64,000 nt of DNA from Gracilimonas sp040882225 (GCA_040882225.1 JBBEBR010000003.1:1-64000), one strand, 5' to 3'; shown: positions 16,370 to 25,352, counted from the first letter of the stretch. Numbers and translations are program-made. Notes: generated by a model not told the origin, from the sequence alone.

Positions 16370-16649
16370 ACTGCAAGAAACAGGGTTAGAAGAATTTTCT
16401 TTTGGTGATGAAGCCGCCGACACCTTTTTCATCTTAGTGAACAAAAAAATAAGTCCAAAAGGTATAAACGTGGAAAAGCTTCGTCTCGCTGATCCCCGCA
16501 ATTTTGATGCGGTTCTCAATGAAATGGGCTGCATCATAATGCTGAATGGAATAGAAGTTGAGGAGCTGGTAAGGCGCGGAGAACTTCAGAAAGAAAATCT
16601 GCACAAATCCATGTACGAACTGGCTATTAATGAAGGGTTGCTGAATTAG
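16362..16649 (+). CDS. Unknown protein translationally coupled to the HTH gene
   Basis: This 95-residue cytosolic protein overlaps the HTH gene's end by eight bases. It has no recognised domain. It starts KLQETGLEEFSFGDEAAD and ends with a helical tail HKSMYELAINEGLLN. The tight coupling suggests a partner that modulates the HTH protein, either as antitoxin-like or as a co-regulator, but neither toxin features nor operators are visible. Confidence 0.65.
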   Translation: MLKLQETGLEEFSFGDEAADTFFILVNKKISPKGINVEKLRLADPRNFDAVLNEMGCIIMLNGIEVEELVRRGELQKENLHKSMYELAINEGLLN

Positions 16650-16670
16650 AACGAGCCTCATAAGAACCTT

Positions 16671-16866
16671 CTACAACAAGTCCTTCTGACACCGATACTT
16701 CGGGAGAAGAATATAAGTTGGAAATGTTTACCAGTTCAGAACCAACCACATTCCACTAAAGATATCCTTCGCAGGTATGCTCAGGAAGACCTTGGCAATT
16801 AGTAGAAGCCTCTAATCCCCAACTAGTCTTCCCGATACTTCGGGAGAAGAATATAAGTTGGAAATG
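16671..16866 (+). repeat. Dispersed repeat, alpha and beta modules
   Basis: Alpha module with AGTCCTTCTGAC and CGATACTTCGGGAGAAGAAT..AAGTTGGAAATG (about 16678-16731), then beta CCTTCGCAGGTATGCTCAGG (about 16767-16786). A second partial alpha repeats CGATACTTCGGGAGAAGAAT at 16834 on. Same family as 8311-8490 and 40757-41092. Confidence 0.75.
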
Positions 16867-16908
16867 CTCTTTGGTTTCTGCGGATCATCAAAAAATCTCT
16901 GCTCCTAA

Positions 16909-17478
16909 TCACCCTACTTTAAAAGCGCCATTCTTTTTCCACCACTCCCAGGCACGGAGCAGGCAGACTACCGTTTTGCCGTCGTTAATTTCACCGGCAT
17001 GAACCATCTCAACCGCTTTTTTGAATGGCAATCTCTCTCTCGTAACAAACTCATCGGCATCCATATTTTGGATTACTTGTTCCAGATTCCAGGCAGTGTA
17101 AATGTGAATGACTTCATCGGAGTATCCAATGCCTGGATAAAAATGCCCTACATACGCGAAATCTTTGGTGGCCACTCCGGCTTCTTCCTGTAATTCTCGC
17201 AGCGCTGTTTTATCAAGAGGTTCTCCCTGATCAATTTTACCGGCCGGAACTTCCCAAAATATTTGTGCCATGGGGTAGCGAAACTGGCGAAGCATCATCA
17301 AGTCTCCATTATCAAAAACAGGAACAACGGCACACGCCCCGGGGTGTTTTATCCATTCGCGGGTGGCGGATGAGCCGTCGGGTAAGCGGACTTCATCACA
17401 AAAAACATGGAGCAATTTCCCATTAAAAACTTCCTTTGATGACAACCTTTTTTCTACCAGTAATTTCTGCTCGTTCAT
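16909..17478 (-). CDS. nudF: NUDIX hydrolase, ADP-ribose pyrophosphatase type
   Basis: This 189-residue protein has a complete Nudix box at about 80-102: G80, E86, then REL-x-EEAGV. Upstream are WIKHPGACAVVPV and MLRQFRYPM, and the segment WEVPAGK just before the box is typical of ADP-ribose pyrophosphatases (NudF/NUDT5 group). The reaction is cleavage of ADP-ribose or similar nucleoside diphosphate sugars to AMP and ribose-5-phosphate, using Mg2+. It is cytosolic and monocistronic, divergent from pgsA. Confidence 0.88.
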   Translation of the reverse strand: MNEQKLLVEKRLSSKEVFNGKLLHVFCDEVRLPDGSSATREWIKHPGACAVVPVFDNGDLMMLRQFRYPMAQIFWEVPAGKIDQGEPLDKTALRELQEEAGVATKDFAYVGHFYPGIGYSDEVIHIYTAWNLEQVIQNMDADEFVTRERLPFKKAVEMVHAGEINDGKTVVCLLRAWEWWKKNGAFKVG

Positions 17479-17540
17479 GTTGGGATTAATAGATCAATGA
17501 CTGTAAATTTGGAAGGCTAATATCGTAATAAAAACAAGGT

Positions 17541-18131
17541 TTGGGAACTATAAAAAACATAGATGGCAAAACGGTTCAAGTAACGGGGAAAATCTTTACC
17601 TGGTCTAATTGGATTTCAGTTTCCAGGATTTTTATCGCCTTTCCGATCGTTTACCTCCATTATCAGAATAGCCTTCAGGTAAATGCTATCATCTATTTCT
17701 TGGTTTTGTACGTGGTTATTTCGGATTATTTAGACGGATTGGTTGCCCGAAAAACCAATAATATTTCTGAATTCGGCAAGATGATGGATCCCATAGCCGA
17801 CAAACTATGTGCGTTAATTCTGTTCATATACACCGTCTGGATTGGCTGGATTCCGGTTTGGTTTTTGGTTTTTGCCGTAGTGCGCGACTCGCTCATAATG
17901 CTCGGTTCTTATTACATAAAAAAGAAATACGACAAGGTTGCGATGTCTATCACTTCAGGTAAAATTTCGGTAAATGTTTTGGCTGTATATTGGATTTCGG
18001 TGTTCTTTTTTCCGGAGGCTACCAGCTTTCAAATGTTTATGATGGCATGTTCGGTAACTATAATGCTGGTATCTTTATTCGACTACTTTAACCGCTACCG
18101 GCTGATTATGCGCGGAGCAAAATTCAATTAA
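17541..18131 (+). CDS. pgsA: CDP-alcohol phosphatidyltransferase (PgsA-like)
   Basis: This 196-residue membrane protein has the CDP-alcohol phosphotransferase motif D62-xx-D65-G66-xx-A69-R70, G79, D83, D87 (DYLDGLVARKTN..FGKMMDPIADK). It transfers a phosphatidyl group from CDP-diacylglycerol to an alcohol such as glycerol-3-phosphate. Several helices surround the motif. The frame is closed upstream by a stop at 17529 and has only a TTG start at 17541, preceded by AAGG; the first in-frame ATG lies inside the active site, so TTG must be used. It is eight bases upstream of ftsY and likely co-transcribed. The exact alcohol substrate is not fixed by sequence. Confidence 0.85.
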   Translation: MGTIKNIDGKTVQVTGKIFTWSNWISVSRIFIAFPIVYLHYQNSLQVNAIIYFLVLYVVISDYLDGLVARKTNNISEFGKMMDPIADKLCALILFIYTVWIGWIPVWFLVFAVVRDSLIMLGSYYIKKKYDKVAMSITSGKISVNVLAVYWISVFFFPEATSFQMFMMACSVTIMLVSLFDYFNRYRLIMRGAKFN

Positions 18132-18139
18132 TTTGAGAT

Positions 18140-19093
18140 ATGGGTTTTCTTGAGAAATTAGGTTTAAAGAAAAAAGAAACACTTGATAAAGGTGTTGAAA
18201 AAAGCCGCGCTGGCATGCTTAATAAGCTGGGAAAAGCACTTGCCGGGAAAGATGCAGTTGATGACGAAACACTTGATGAACTCGAAGAAATTCTCATCAG
18301 CGCTGATGTTGGCGTACAAACCACGCTGGAAATTATAAAGCGTATCGAAAGGCGAGTATCTCGGGATAAATATGTAACACAGGCTGAACTTCAGGAAATG
18401 CTTCGCGAAGAAATTGTAGCTCTTTTGGAGGATAATGCCGCCGATAAACCCGCAGAATTTGATGCAGATTTTCCGGTAAAACCACACATCATCTTAGTAG
18501 TGGGAGTGAACGGAGTTGGGAAAACAACAACCATTGGCAAGCTTGCGCATCTTTATAAAAGAGCCGGCAAACAAGTAATTTTAGGCGCGGCAGATACCTT
18601 TCGGGCTGCCGCTGTAGATCAGCTTAAAATATGGAGCGAACGTGCGGACGTGCCCTTAATTCAACAAGGGCAAAATGCCGATCCTGCCTCGGTTGCTTTT
18701 GATACCGTTTCGGCGGCAAAGTCACGGCAAAGTGATGTAGCATTGATTGACACCGCGGGCCGCCTTCACAATAAAAAAGCGCTGATGGAAGAGCTAAGCA
18801 AAATAAAGCGCGTGATGGGCAAAGTTGTGGATGGTGCTCCCCACGAAGTAATTTTGGTGCTTGATGCCTCAACCGGGCAAAACGCCATGCAACAAGCCAT
18901 TGCCTTTACCGAAGCCGTTGAGGTTACCGGGTTGGCGCTAACCAAGCTGGATGGAACCGCAAAAGGCGGTATCGTGATCGGAATATCACATCGTCTTAAC
19001 GTTCCGATTAAATATATTGGCGTGGGCGAGCAAATAGAAGACCTTCAGGTTTTTGACCGTGCTGGTTTTGTTAATGCTCTGTTTGGCGAATAA
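18140..19093 (+). CDS. ftsY: Signal recognition particle receptor FtsY
   Basis: This 317-residue SRP-type GTPase has an N domain of four helices (about 20-105) and a G domain with P-loop GVNGVGKTT (122-130). It continues with DTFRAAAVDQL, DTAGR, and ALTKLDGTAKGG for guanine recognition, and ends GVGEQIEDLQVF. It docks ribosome-SRP complexes at the inner membrane for co-translational insertion. The acidic N-terminal extension of E. coli FtsY is missing, as is common in this phylum; a short MGFLEKLGLKKK amphipathic start can serve for membrane contact. Confidence 0.97.
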   Translation: MGFLEKLGLKKKETLDKGVEKSRAGMLNKLGKALAGKDAVDDETLDELEEILISADVGVQTTLEIIKRIERRVSRDKYVTQAELQEMLREEIVALLEDNAADKPAEFDADFPVKPHIILVVGVNGVGKTTTIGKLAHLYKRAGKQVILGAADTFRAAAVDQLKIWSERADVPLIQQGQNADPASVAFDTVSAAKSRQSDVALIDTAGRLHNKKALMEELSKIKRVMGKVVDGAPHEVILVLDASTGQNAMQQAIAFTEAVEVTGLALTKLDGTAKGGIVIGISHRLNVPIKYIGVGEQIEDLQVFDRAGFVNALFGE

Positions 19094-19127
19094 AATTCCC
19101 TGATCTTTATCTTTCCTGAAATCAGAA

Positions 19128-19241
19128 TTACTTTGTCTCTTCTTCCGCAGTTTCTGAAGCCTCACCTTTTCCGCCGGAGTTTTCTTGCTCGACTTCCCGT
19201 TCGGGATTTTTAGCCAAAGCTATAATTTTTTTCGTTTTCAT
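19128..19241 (-). CDS. Possible 37-residue small protein
   Basis: ATG at 19241, TAA at 19130-19128. The peptide begins MKTKKIIALAKNPEREVEQE and is lysine-rich at the start and very acidic at the end (EETAEEETK-like). It is antisense in the gap between ftsY and the TPR-CHAT gene. There are no other features, but the composition is protein-like, and lysine starts with acidic tails are known in short leader or signalling peptides. Confidence 0.35.
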   Translation of the reverse strand: MKTKKIIALAKNPEREVEQENSGGKGEASETAEEETK

Positions 19242-19304
19242 CTTTAAAACCTGTTAATTCTTGGTGTTGAAGAATATAATAGAATTATACATAAACTGGT
19301 TTTT

Positions 19305-22217
19305 GTGATGAAGTTAATAGTCATTATAATTGTTTTAAGCTTCGGCTTTGGTGGAGAATTAAAAGCCCGGCAATTATCAGCGGATTCTGTGCTTGCAATT
19401 GCCAGCGACTTTAAAGATCAGGGCAATTATCCGCAAGCAAATATTCATTATCAAGAGGCCAGAGATCTGTATTTGCAAGCTGGAGATTCTGTTAATTGGC
19501 TAAATACCTCCATTTTACTCGGCAGAACAATGGGAACTGTAGGAGAAATGAAGGAGGCTCAGAATTTATATAAGGAACTCAGCCAAGTCCAACTTCAAAA
19601 TATTCCGGTAGATCTTTCCTCTCGTATTCAGAATGGAATCGGCTGGACATATGAGCGGCTCCAAGATCCAGTTTCAGCAAAAAAGTATTATGTGAAAGGC
19701 CTGGAAATTGCGGAAGAATCGGGAGATTCAGCCTTAATTGCCCGATTAAGCAACAGCATATCCTATACATTTAAGAGTGCTGGCGATTACGATACAGCCC
19801 TTTCATACCAGTTAAAGGCGAAAAAAATATATGAGGAACTAAATAAGCCAAGTAACCTGTCGGCAGTATTGAACCAAATTTTTCTGACGATGATGGCTCT
19901 TGAACTTTACGATTTGGCTGAGCCTTACGTTCGGGAAAGTCTCGAAATTTCAAAGAAACTGGAAGATCTCCACATGTTGGATATTGGATATCACAATCTG
20001 GGGTGGAATTTTGAACGGCGGGGAAATCGAGACAGTGCTATCATCAATTACAACAAATCGCTGGAACTTTCCCGGAGGTTAAATAAACCCTTCGACATCA
20101 CCCAAACGCTTTCAAATATCGGTACCCTTTATGAAAAATCGGGAGACTATGAGCAAGCTCTGTTGTTCCTGAACGAAGCCCTCGAAGTAAACCGTACTAC
20201 GGAACGGCCGGTTTCTATTTCACTTTCCCTGATCAAAATTGGCCGCATTGCTATGAAGAATAACGACCTTGCAACAGCGGAAGAATTTTTCAAGGAGGCG
20301 AGGTCTCTTTTGGATGAATCAACAGCTCCGAGGACTTTAACAAGTGTGTATCTTGAATATGCGAGACTCGAATTATTAAAAAAAGAATATGAGTCTTCAA
20401 AAGAATTTATAGCCAAGGCATACAAGATTTCCGAAGAAAAAAACTTCGAATCCGAAAGGTTGTATGCATTCAATACTTTGGGTGAAGTTTATTTGGCTGA
20501 AGGAAAGTTAACAGAGAGTTTGAATGAGTATCGTAAAGCGTACACCCTTTCTTCGGGTTATAGCCGTAAAATTTATACTATTGTAGATTTTGCCCGAGCT
20601 CATTACATGAGTTCCTCAGACAGTGCATTTATTTTAGCGGATGAGGCTTTCGAATTGATAGATGAGAGAAGAACGAGTGTAGCAGGTCTCAGCTTTCGGG
20701 CAGGATTATTTCGGGGAAATGCAGGATTTTATAATGAGGTAGCGGAGTGGTATCTCTCTCGAAAAAATGATTCTGAAAAAGCGTTTGAATTGATAGAATC
20801 AGCAAAAGCGCGTGTACTTATGGATGAACTTGCTGAAAGGCAGGAGAGAATTTATGAAAAAGAGGATGAATCGACATATATCAGAAAGCAGCAGATATCG
20901 AAGAAAATCGACCGGTTGTACAATCAAGTTTCGGTGGCAAAATCTGATGAAGAAAAGCAGGCTTTGCGGGATGAAGTGAAAGATCTCGAATTCCAGTATC
21001 AGGAACTGGTAAATAAGCTGAATGCTGATGCTAAAATTCCAGATTTCGAATACCCAGAACCAGCATCTCTGCAAAGTATAACAGAGATGTTAGATGAAGA
21101 TACCGGAATTCTTGAATATGCTTTTGCTGATGAAAAGCTTATCCGCTTTTTTATTACTGAGGCTAAGACTTCGGCGGTTGTAATAGATTCGGTTGAGGGA
21201 GAAAGCGCCAAATCATTCCTGGAAAATTTCGTCAGAAATTTTAGAGACTCCCTTTTAACTCCTCAAAGAACAGCGGATTTTTCCAGTTTTGGAGAGAAAC
21301 TCCATCAAGTATTAATTCCCGCTCAGGAAGCAAAAAATCTGGGTATTTCTAATATAATTGTTGTTCCTGATGGAGCCTTATCCTTTCTTCCTTTCGAGGC
21401 TTTAAGTTCGGGGGAATCCTACCTGATTGAGGATTTCAACTTAAAATACCTGCCTTCTTCTTCTGTTTATTCATTTATCAAAGATCCACACCGTGCTACA
21501 ACTTCTGAATTACTGGCAATTGCCGGTTCAGGTTTTGAGGGAAATTCTGACAGCGACCCAACCCGCTCGGGAGTCTCTTTTGCTTCGCTTCCGTCTACAC
21601 TTTTAGAGGTTGAATCGATTTCTTCAAACTTTCAACACCCTGTGGTACTTAAAAATGAAGAAGTCTCGGAGACTTCTTTAAAGTCATTCGATCTTAAAAA
21701 CTACCGCTTTCTGCATTTTGCCACGCATGGTGTAATTGATGAAGAGAAACCATCCCGAAGCGGGCTTTTGTTATCCACAAAAGAGGAGACCGAATCTCTA
21801 TTTACCGAAGATGGATTTCTAAACAGCAATGAAATTGCGGAAATGAACCTTAATGCTGATCTCGTAACTCTTAGCGCGTGCAATACGGGCATGGGTAAAA
21901 TTATTACTGGGGAAGGCCTTTTAGGCTTGCAACATTCTTTCTTATCTGCGGGAGCTTCTTCTGTTATCGTAAGTTTGTGGAATGTGTATGACCGAAGTAC
22001 TTCTGAAATTATGAGCCGTTTTTACAAAGATATGCTGGTGCTTGAGAAGGAAGAATTCGGACTTTGGAACAGTTCTTTAAAATGGCTTGGAATGTATAAT
22101 CATCCGCTTTTCGATTATAAAGCAAAAGCTTTGAGAAGTGCGAAACTGGCTATGATTGAGCATCCATACTATAATCATCCCGTACATTGGGCGCCTTTTA
22201 TCTTAATCGGAAAATAA
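19305..22217 (+). CDS. Exported TPR-CHAT protein (caspase-like peptidase)
   Basis: This 970-residue protein has a short signal peptide (hydrophobic 4-18, cleavage about residue 22). Residues about 25-480 form roughly ten tetratricopeptide repeats (for example SGDYEQALLFLNEALEVN). A coiled segment about 520-590 follows. The C-terminal CHAT domain (about 690-970) has the caspase-type dyad H808 in HFATHG and C859 in LSACNTG, followed by GEGLLGLQHSFLSAGASSVI. All catalytic features are intact. CHAT proteases cleave protein targets; TPRs normally bind the regulator or substrate. Unlike cytosolic TPR-CHAT effectors, this one is predicted to be exported. A strong terminator follows; it is a single-gene unit. 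Confidence 0.88.
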   Translation: MMKLIVIIIVLSFGFGGELKARQLSADSVLAIASDFKDQGNYPQANIHYQEARDLYLQAGDSVNWLNTSILLGRTMGTVGEMKEAQNLYKELSQVQLQNIPVDLSSRIQNGIGWTYERLQDPVSAKKYYVKGLEIAEESGDSALIARLSNSISYTFKSAGDYDTALSYQLKAKKIYEELNKPSNLSAVLNQIFLTMMALELYDLAEPYVRESLEISKKLEDLHMLDIGYHNLGWNFERRGNRDSAIINYNKSLELSRRLNKPFDITQTLSNIGTLYEKSGDYEQALLFLNEALEVNRTTERPVSISLSLIKIGRIAMKNNDLATAEEFFKEARSLLDESTAPRTLTSVYLEYARLELLKKEYESSKEFIAKAYKISEEKNFESERLYAFNTLGEVYLAEGKLTESLNEYRKAYTLSSGYSRKIYTIVDFARAHYMSSSDSAFILADEAFELIDERRTSVAGLSFRAGLFRGNAGFYNEVAEWYLSRKNDSEKAFELIESAKARVLMDELAERQERIYEKEDESTYIRKQQISKKIDRLYNQVSVAKSDEEKQALRDEVKDLEFQYQELVNKLNADAKIPDFEYPEPASLQSITEMLDEDTGILEYAFADEKLIRFFITEAKTSAVVIDSVEGESAKSFLENFVRNFRDSLLTPQRTADFSSFGEKLHQVLIPAQEAKNLGISNIIVVPDGALSFLPFEALSSGESYLIEDFNLKYLPSSSVYSFIKDPHRATTSELLAIAGSGFEGNSDSDPTRSGVSFASLPSTLLEVESISSNFQHPVVLKNEEVSETSLKSFDLKNYRFLHFATHGVIDEEKPSRSGLLLSTKEETESLFTEDGFLNSNEIAEMNLNADLVTLSACNTGMGKIITGEGLLGLQHSFLSAGASSVIVSLWNVYDRSTSEIMSRFYKDMLVLEKEEFGLWNSSLKWLGMYNHPLFDYKAKALRSAKLAMIEHPYYNHPVHWAPFILIGK

Positions 22218-22252
22218 AAACCAACAAACACCTTTCCAGCGTTTGTTGGTTT
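22218..22252. terminator. Bidirectional terminator between convergent genes
   Basis: AAACCAACAAAC (22218-22229) pairs perfectly with GTTTGTTGGTTT (22241-22252), loop 11 bases. It lies between the TPR-CHAT stop and the M28 peptidase stop. Confidence 0.85.
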
Positions 22253-22261
22253 GAAATTGCT

Positions 22262-23887
22262 CTATCGTGCCTGACTTTGCGTTTTTTCGATAAACTCCTG
22301 ATTATCTACAACAGGCCGCTCATCCGAATTAGCGATAAGTGCCGTTAAGTTGTACACCAAGTGGGTTCGTTTCAGGTAAGGCTCGAAAGTGATTTTATCC
22401 ACCTCATCCGATGGGCGGTGATAATCGGCATGAACTCCGCTAAAAAAGAATACAAAAGGTACTCCAAGCCGGCCAAAGTTCCAGTGGTCACTGCGGCGAT
22501 AAAATTGATTGGGATCCTCAAGATCGTTATAACGCTTGCTGAGGTTTAAATCCGTTCCCATATTGTTTGCAACTTGGGTAAGGCTGTCTAATCCGGAGGA
22601 AATGATTTCACCCCCAATAATATAGACGTAGCTGCTGTCTTGCTCGTGCTGTTCATCAACCCGGCCAATCATATCTATGTTTATGTTGGCTACCGTATTT
22701 TCGATGGGATAAATGGGATGATCTGAGTAGTATCGCGAGCCCAGTAATCCTTTTTCTTCGCCAGAAACATGTAAGAATAACACGCTTCTGTCAGGGCCAA
22801 CGCCGGCATTTTTTGCCGCCGCCATTGCAAGAGCGGTTTGTAGGGTTGCTACAGTGCCGCTGCCATCATCATCAGCGCCGTTATAGAGGGCATCACCTGT
22901 TGAGTCAGCCCGGCCAATTCCAACGTGGTCATAATGAGAGCTTAGAACTACCACCTCATTTTTTAACTCAGGATCGGAACCTTCAAGAAAGGCCACCACA
23001 TTTTTTGTTGTGATTACATTTTCGGTTACCGTAGGATTATGCTCAAGAACATAATCAAGGGTTTTTGCTTTGAAAGCTGTTGGATCGCTGTCAATTCGAG
23101 TTTCTATTTCCTGTAGGGCTTCAATATTCTCAACACCTAAAAGCGTTGCGGCTAATTCGGGGTGAATTCTGTTGAAGGCTGATGAAGTTTCAGAACCATT
23201 CTCTTCCTGCTGATAAGCAAGCGACATTCTTCCGCTGTTTCCAAAAGCACTTTTCCGGTTTTCCGCTTCATCATTAAAATCCTGAACATCCGTATCAGTC
23301 AGCATTATTACTCCCAGTGCATTGCCGGAGCTCATGCTCATTTGCAGATGGCCCATATTAGTATTGCCACGATCAAAGAAAACCATAAGCCACTTTCCGG
23401 CAACATCATCAGGAAATTGGTTGATTCCTTCCGCTTCATTGAAGAGTCCCTTTCCGGCAAAAACGATTTCACCCTCAAGATGATCGGTTCCACCAAAAAG
23501 CGTTATAAAATTAGCGGTTCGATCATTGCTGTGGGTTGAAGTATCGAGAACAGAATCTCCGGAGGTTACGGTATATTCAATCTTATCAACGGTAGGTTGG
23601 ATTAAATCAAAATACTGAAAATAAGAACCGTCGTCTCCAACGGCTTGCAATCCGTGAGATTCATATTTATCGGCGAGAAAAAGTGCGGCTTTCTTGAGTC
23701 CTTCTGAGCCGGTATCGCGGCCTTCAAGAGAATCATGTGCTATTACCGAAAGATCTGCATGAAGGCTTTCTTCGGTGATGTTTTGGCTGAAATCAAAAAT
23801 TGAGGAAGGACTTTTAGAACTTCTGTCGAATACGCTGCATGCTGAAATTGAAAAGACAACAGCGATAAGAATTACTTTATTCATCAT
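22262..23887 (-). CDS. M28-family aminopeptidase lipoprotein with PA domain
   Basis: This is a 541-residue protein from the ATG at 23887. I prefer it over the ATG at 23926 because the signal peptide with lipobox FSISAC directly follows, and the upstream choice would overlap scpA. A PA-like insertion precedes the catalytic part. The di-zinc ligands are in SSHYDHVGIG, NGADDDGSGT, SGEEKGLLGS, NIDMIGR and HADYHRPSDE. It removes N-terminal residues from peptides in the periplasm. It lies 19 bases downstream of scpA on the same strand, an unrelated neighbour. Confidence 0.9.
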   Translation of the reverse strand: MMNKVILIAVVFSISACSVFDRSSKSPSSIFDFSQNITEESLHADLSVIAHDSLEGRDTGSEGLKKAALFLADKYESHGLQAVGDDGSYFQYFDLIQPTVDKIEYTVTSGDSVLDTSTHSNDRTANFITLFGGTDHLEGEIVFAGKGLFNEAEGINQFPDDVAGKWLMVFFDRGNTNMGHLQMSMSSGNALGVIMLTDTDVQDFNDEAENRKSAFGNSGRMSLAYQQEENGSETSSAFNRIHPELAATLLGVENIEALQEIETRIDSDPTAFKAKTLDYVLEHNPTVTENVITTKNVVAFLEGSDPELKNEVVVLSSHYDHVGIGRADSTGDALYNGADDDGSGTVATLQTALAMAAAKNAGVGPDRSVLFLHVSGEEKGLLGSRYYSDHPIYPIENTVANINIDMIGRVDEQHEQDSSYVYIIGGEIISSGLDSLTQVANNMGTDLNLSKRYNDLEDPNQFYRRSDHWNFGRLGVPFVFFFSGVHADYHRPSDEVDKITFEPYLKRTHLVYNLTALIANSDERPVVDNQEFIEKTQSQAR

Positions 23888-23906
23888 TTTATTTATGTGT
23901 GATTGT

Positions 23907-24647
23907 TTAGGCGCCAATAATTTCATTTACAGGCTTAAGGTCGAGGTAAAATTTGGTTGGGTCTTCTTCGAGAAATAAATTTATTTGTTGTTCTTTTATC
24001 ATCTCAAGAACTGCGAGAAAGGTAACTACTACATAGATTTTATTTTTGAGTCCGGTGCAAAGTTCCCAAAAAGATTGCCGGCCGCGAGTTTGCAAAGTAT
24101 TCAATACAAATTCGGCTTGATCTTCAACAGTAGTGTCTACTTTCTCCACATGATGAACTACATTATTTCGTTCAATATCGTGCAAAACTTTTTTGAAAGC
24201 GGCAATTAAGTGAAACATCGTTACGTCCTGCAAGGCTTCGCCGCTTGCCTGTTGCTCCACTTCGTCCGCATCATAAAAACCACGTGTATACTGTTTACGG
24301 GTTTCTTCGTCGATATCGGCCATTTTTCCGGCCATTTCCTTGTATCGCTTGTACTCCAGCAGGCGCTGAACTAACTCATAACGGGGATCGGTTTCATCAA
24401 GTTCTTCATCTTCGGATTCTTCGCGCGGAAGCATCATTTTTGCCTTAATAGACATCAACATGCTTGCCATTAGAATAAATTCACTCGCTACATCAAGATC
24501 CAATTCTTCCATCAGGTACATGTATTCCAGGAACTGCTTGGTGATGTAAGAAATAGGAATGTCGTAAATCTCCAGCTCATCTCTTTTTATAAAGAAAAGA
24601 AGTAAATCGAGCGGGCCTTCAAAGTTGTTTAGCTGAACTCTGTACAT
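23907..24647 (-). CDS. scpA: Segregation and condensation protein A
   Basis: This 246-residue kleisin opens with VQLNNFEGPLDLLLFFI, the N-terminal helical domain that binds the Smc neck, followed by YITKQFLEYMYLM and ASEFILMASMLMSIKAKMMLP. The C-terminal winged helix (about 180-246) contacts the Smc head. With Smc and ScpB it forms the chromosome-organising condensin. ScpB and Smc are not in the window. The ATG at 24647 is the only sensible start. Confidence 0.95.
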   Translation of the reverse strand: MYRVQLNNFEGPLDLLLFFIKRDELEIYDIPISYITKQFLEYMYLMEELDLDVASEFILMASMLMSIKAKMMLPREESEDEELDETDPRYELVQRLLEYKRYKEMAGKMADIDEETRKQYTRGFYDADEVEQQASGEALQDVTMFHLIAAFKKVLHDIERNNVVHHVEKVDTTVEDQAEFVLNTLQTRGRQSFWELCTGLKNKIYVVVTFLAVLEMIKEQQINLFLEEDPTKFYLDLKPVNEIIGA

Positions 24648-24737
24648 ATGCTGAAACTACGTTGTTGAATATTCAAATTCTTAATTTTCTTTTTGTCGCT
24701 GAATGTTATTTTACCAATCAAACAAAATGGGGAAAAT

Positions 24738-25289
24738 ATGGGCATGGATTACACAAAATTCGTGGGTGCTGTGTTAGAAAATGATGAGGCTGCAATAGCC
24801 CGTCATGTTAAAATAATTACCGCCGTTCTAATTAAATTTTTACGCGTTCGTCTTGGAGTTTCTCAACAGGACGCTGAAGACTGCGCTCAAAATACGTTAC
24901 TGATTGCAATAGAAAAAATTCGCGGAGATAAATTAGATAATCCCGATGTAATTATTCACTACCTGTTTACCACCGCAAAACACGAGTATTTTAAAAGCCT
25001 ATCAAAGGATAAAGAAACCAATTACGAGGAGTTGCCAGATTCCCATTTTAAACCTGCCGATCAACTAAGTCTCTTACTCAATAAAGAACGGATAAGCATC
25101 CTGAAACGCTGTATTAGCGCTTTAAAGCCCGATTTTAAAAAATATATTGAATATTGGTTTGCTAATGCCGCCTACGAAACATCGGTAGTTGCTGAACATT
25201 TTGAAATATCGGTAAGCAATGCGTGGACCAAGAAACACCGGGTTATCAACCTGCTTAAAGATTGCTATGAAAAAAAAATTCAACTTTGA
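24738..25289 (+). CDS. ECF-type RNA polymerase sigma factor
   Basis: This is a 183-residue protein from the ATG at 24738, chosen because GGGGAAAA sits just upstream; a TTG at 24693 is less likely. Region 2 includes VSQQDAEDCAQNTLLIAIEKIR, the core-binding and -10-reading helix. Region 4 is the C-terminal HTH with VAEHFEISVSNAWTKKHRVINLL. A linker of about 60 residues separates them. Group: sigma-70 family, ECF-like, of the type paired with TPR membrane partners in this phylum. The promoter-like motif right after the stop suggests it controls the next gene, and possibly intI. Confidence 0.85.
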   Translation: MGMDYTKFVGAVLENDEAAIARHVKIITAVLIKFLRVRLGVSQQDAEDCAQNTLLIAIEKIRGDKLDNPDVIIHYLFTTAKHEYFKSLSKDKETNYEELPDSHFKPADQLSLLLNKERISILKRCISALKPDFKKYIEYWFANAAYETSVVAEHFEISVSNAWTKKHRVINLLKDCYEKKIQL

Positions 25290-25290
25290 T

Positions 25291-25321
25291 TGTAAGGAAT
25301 TGCCTTTTCATCGCTCTAACA
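25291..25321 (+). promoter_or_regulatory. Promoter-like motif shared with the intI upstream region
   Basis: TGTAAGGAAT, ten bases, TCGCTCTAACA. It is 27/31 identical to 1636-1666. It begins two bases after the sigma gene's stop and precedes the TPR gene, where an autoregulated ECF promoter would be expected. Confidence 0.55.
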
Positions 25322-25323
25322 AA

Positions 25324-25352
25324 CAGAATGTATTTCTCATAAATACATTCTG
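25324..25352 (+). promoter_or_regulatory. Perfect leader hairpin before the TPR gene
   Basis: CAGAATGTATTT (25324-25335) and AAATACATTCTG (25341-25352) form a 12-bp stem with a 5-base loop, beginning a few bases after the promoter-like motif and ending 17 bases before the ATG. No T-run follows, so it is a leader structure rather than a terminator. Confidence 0.6.
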
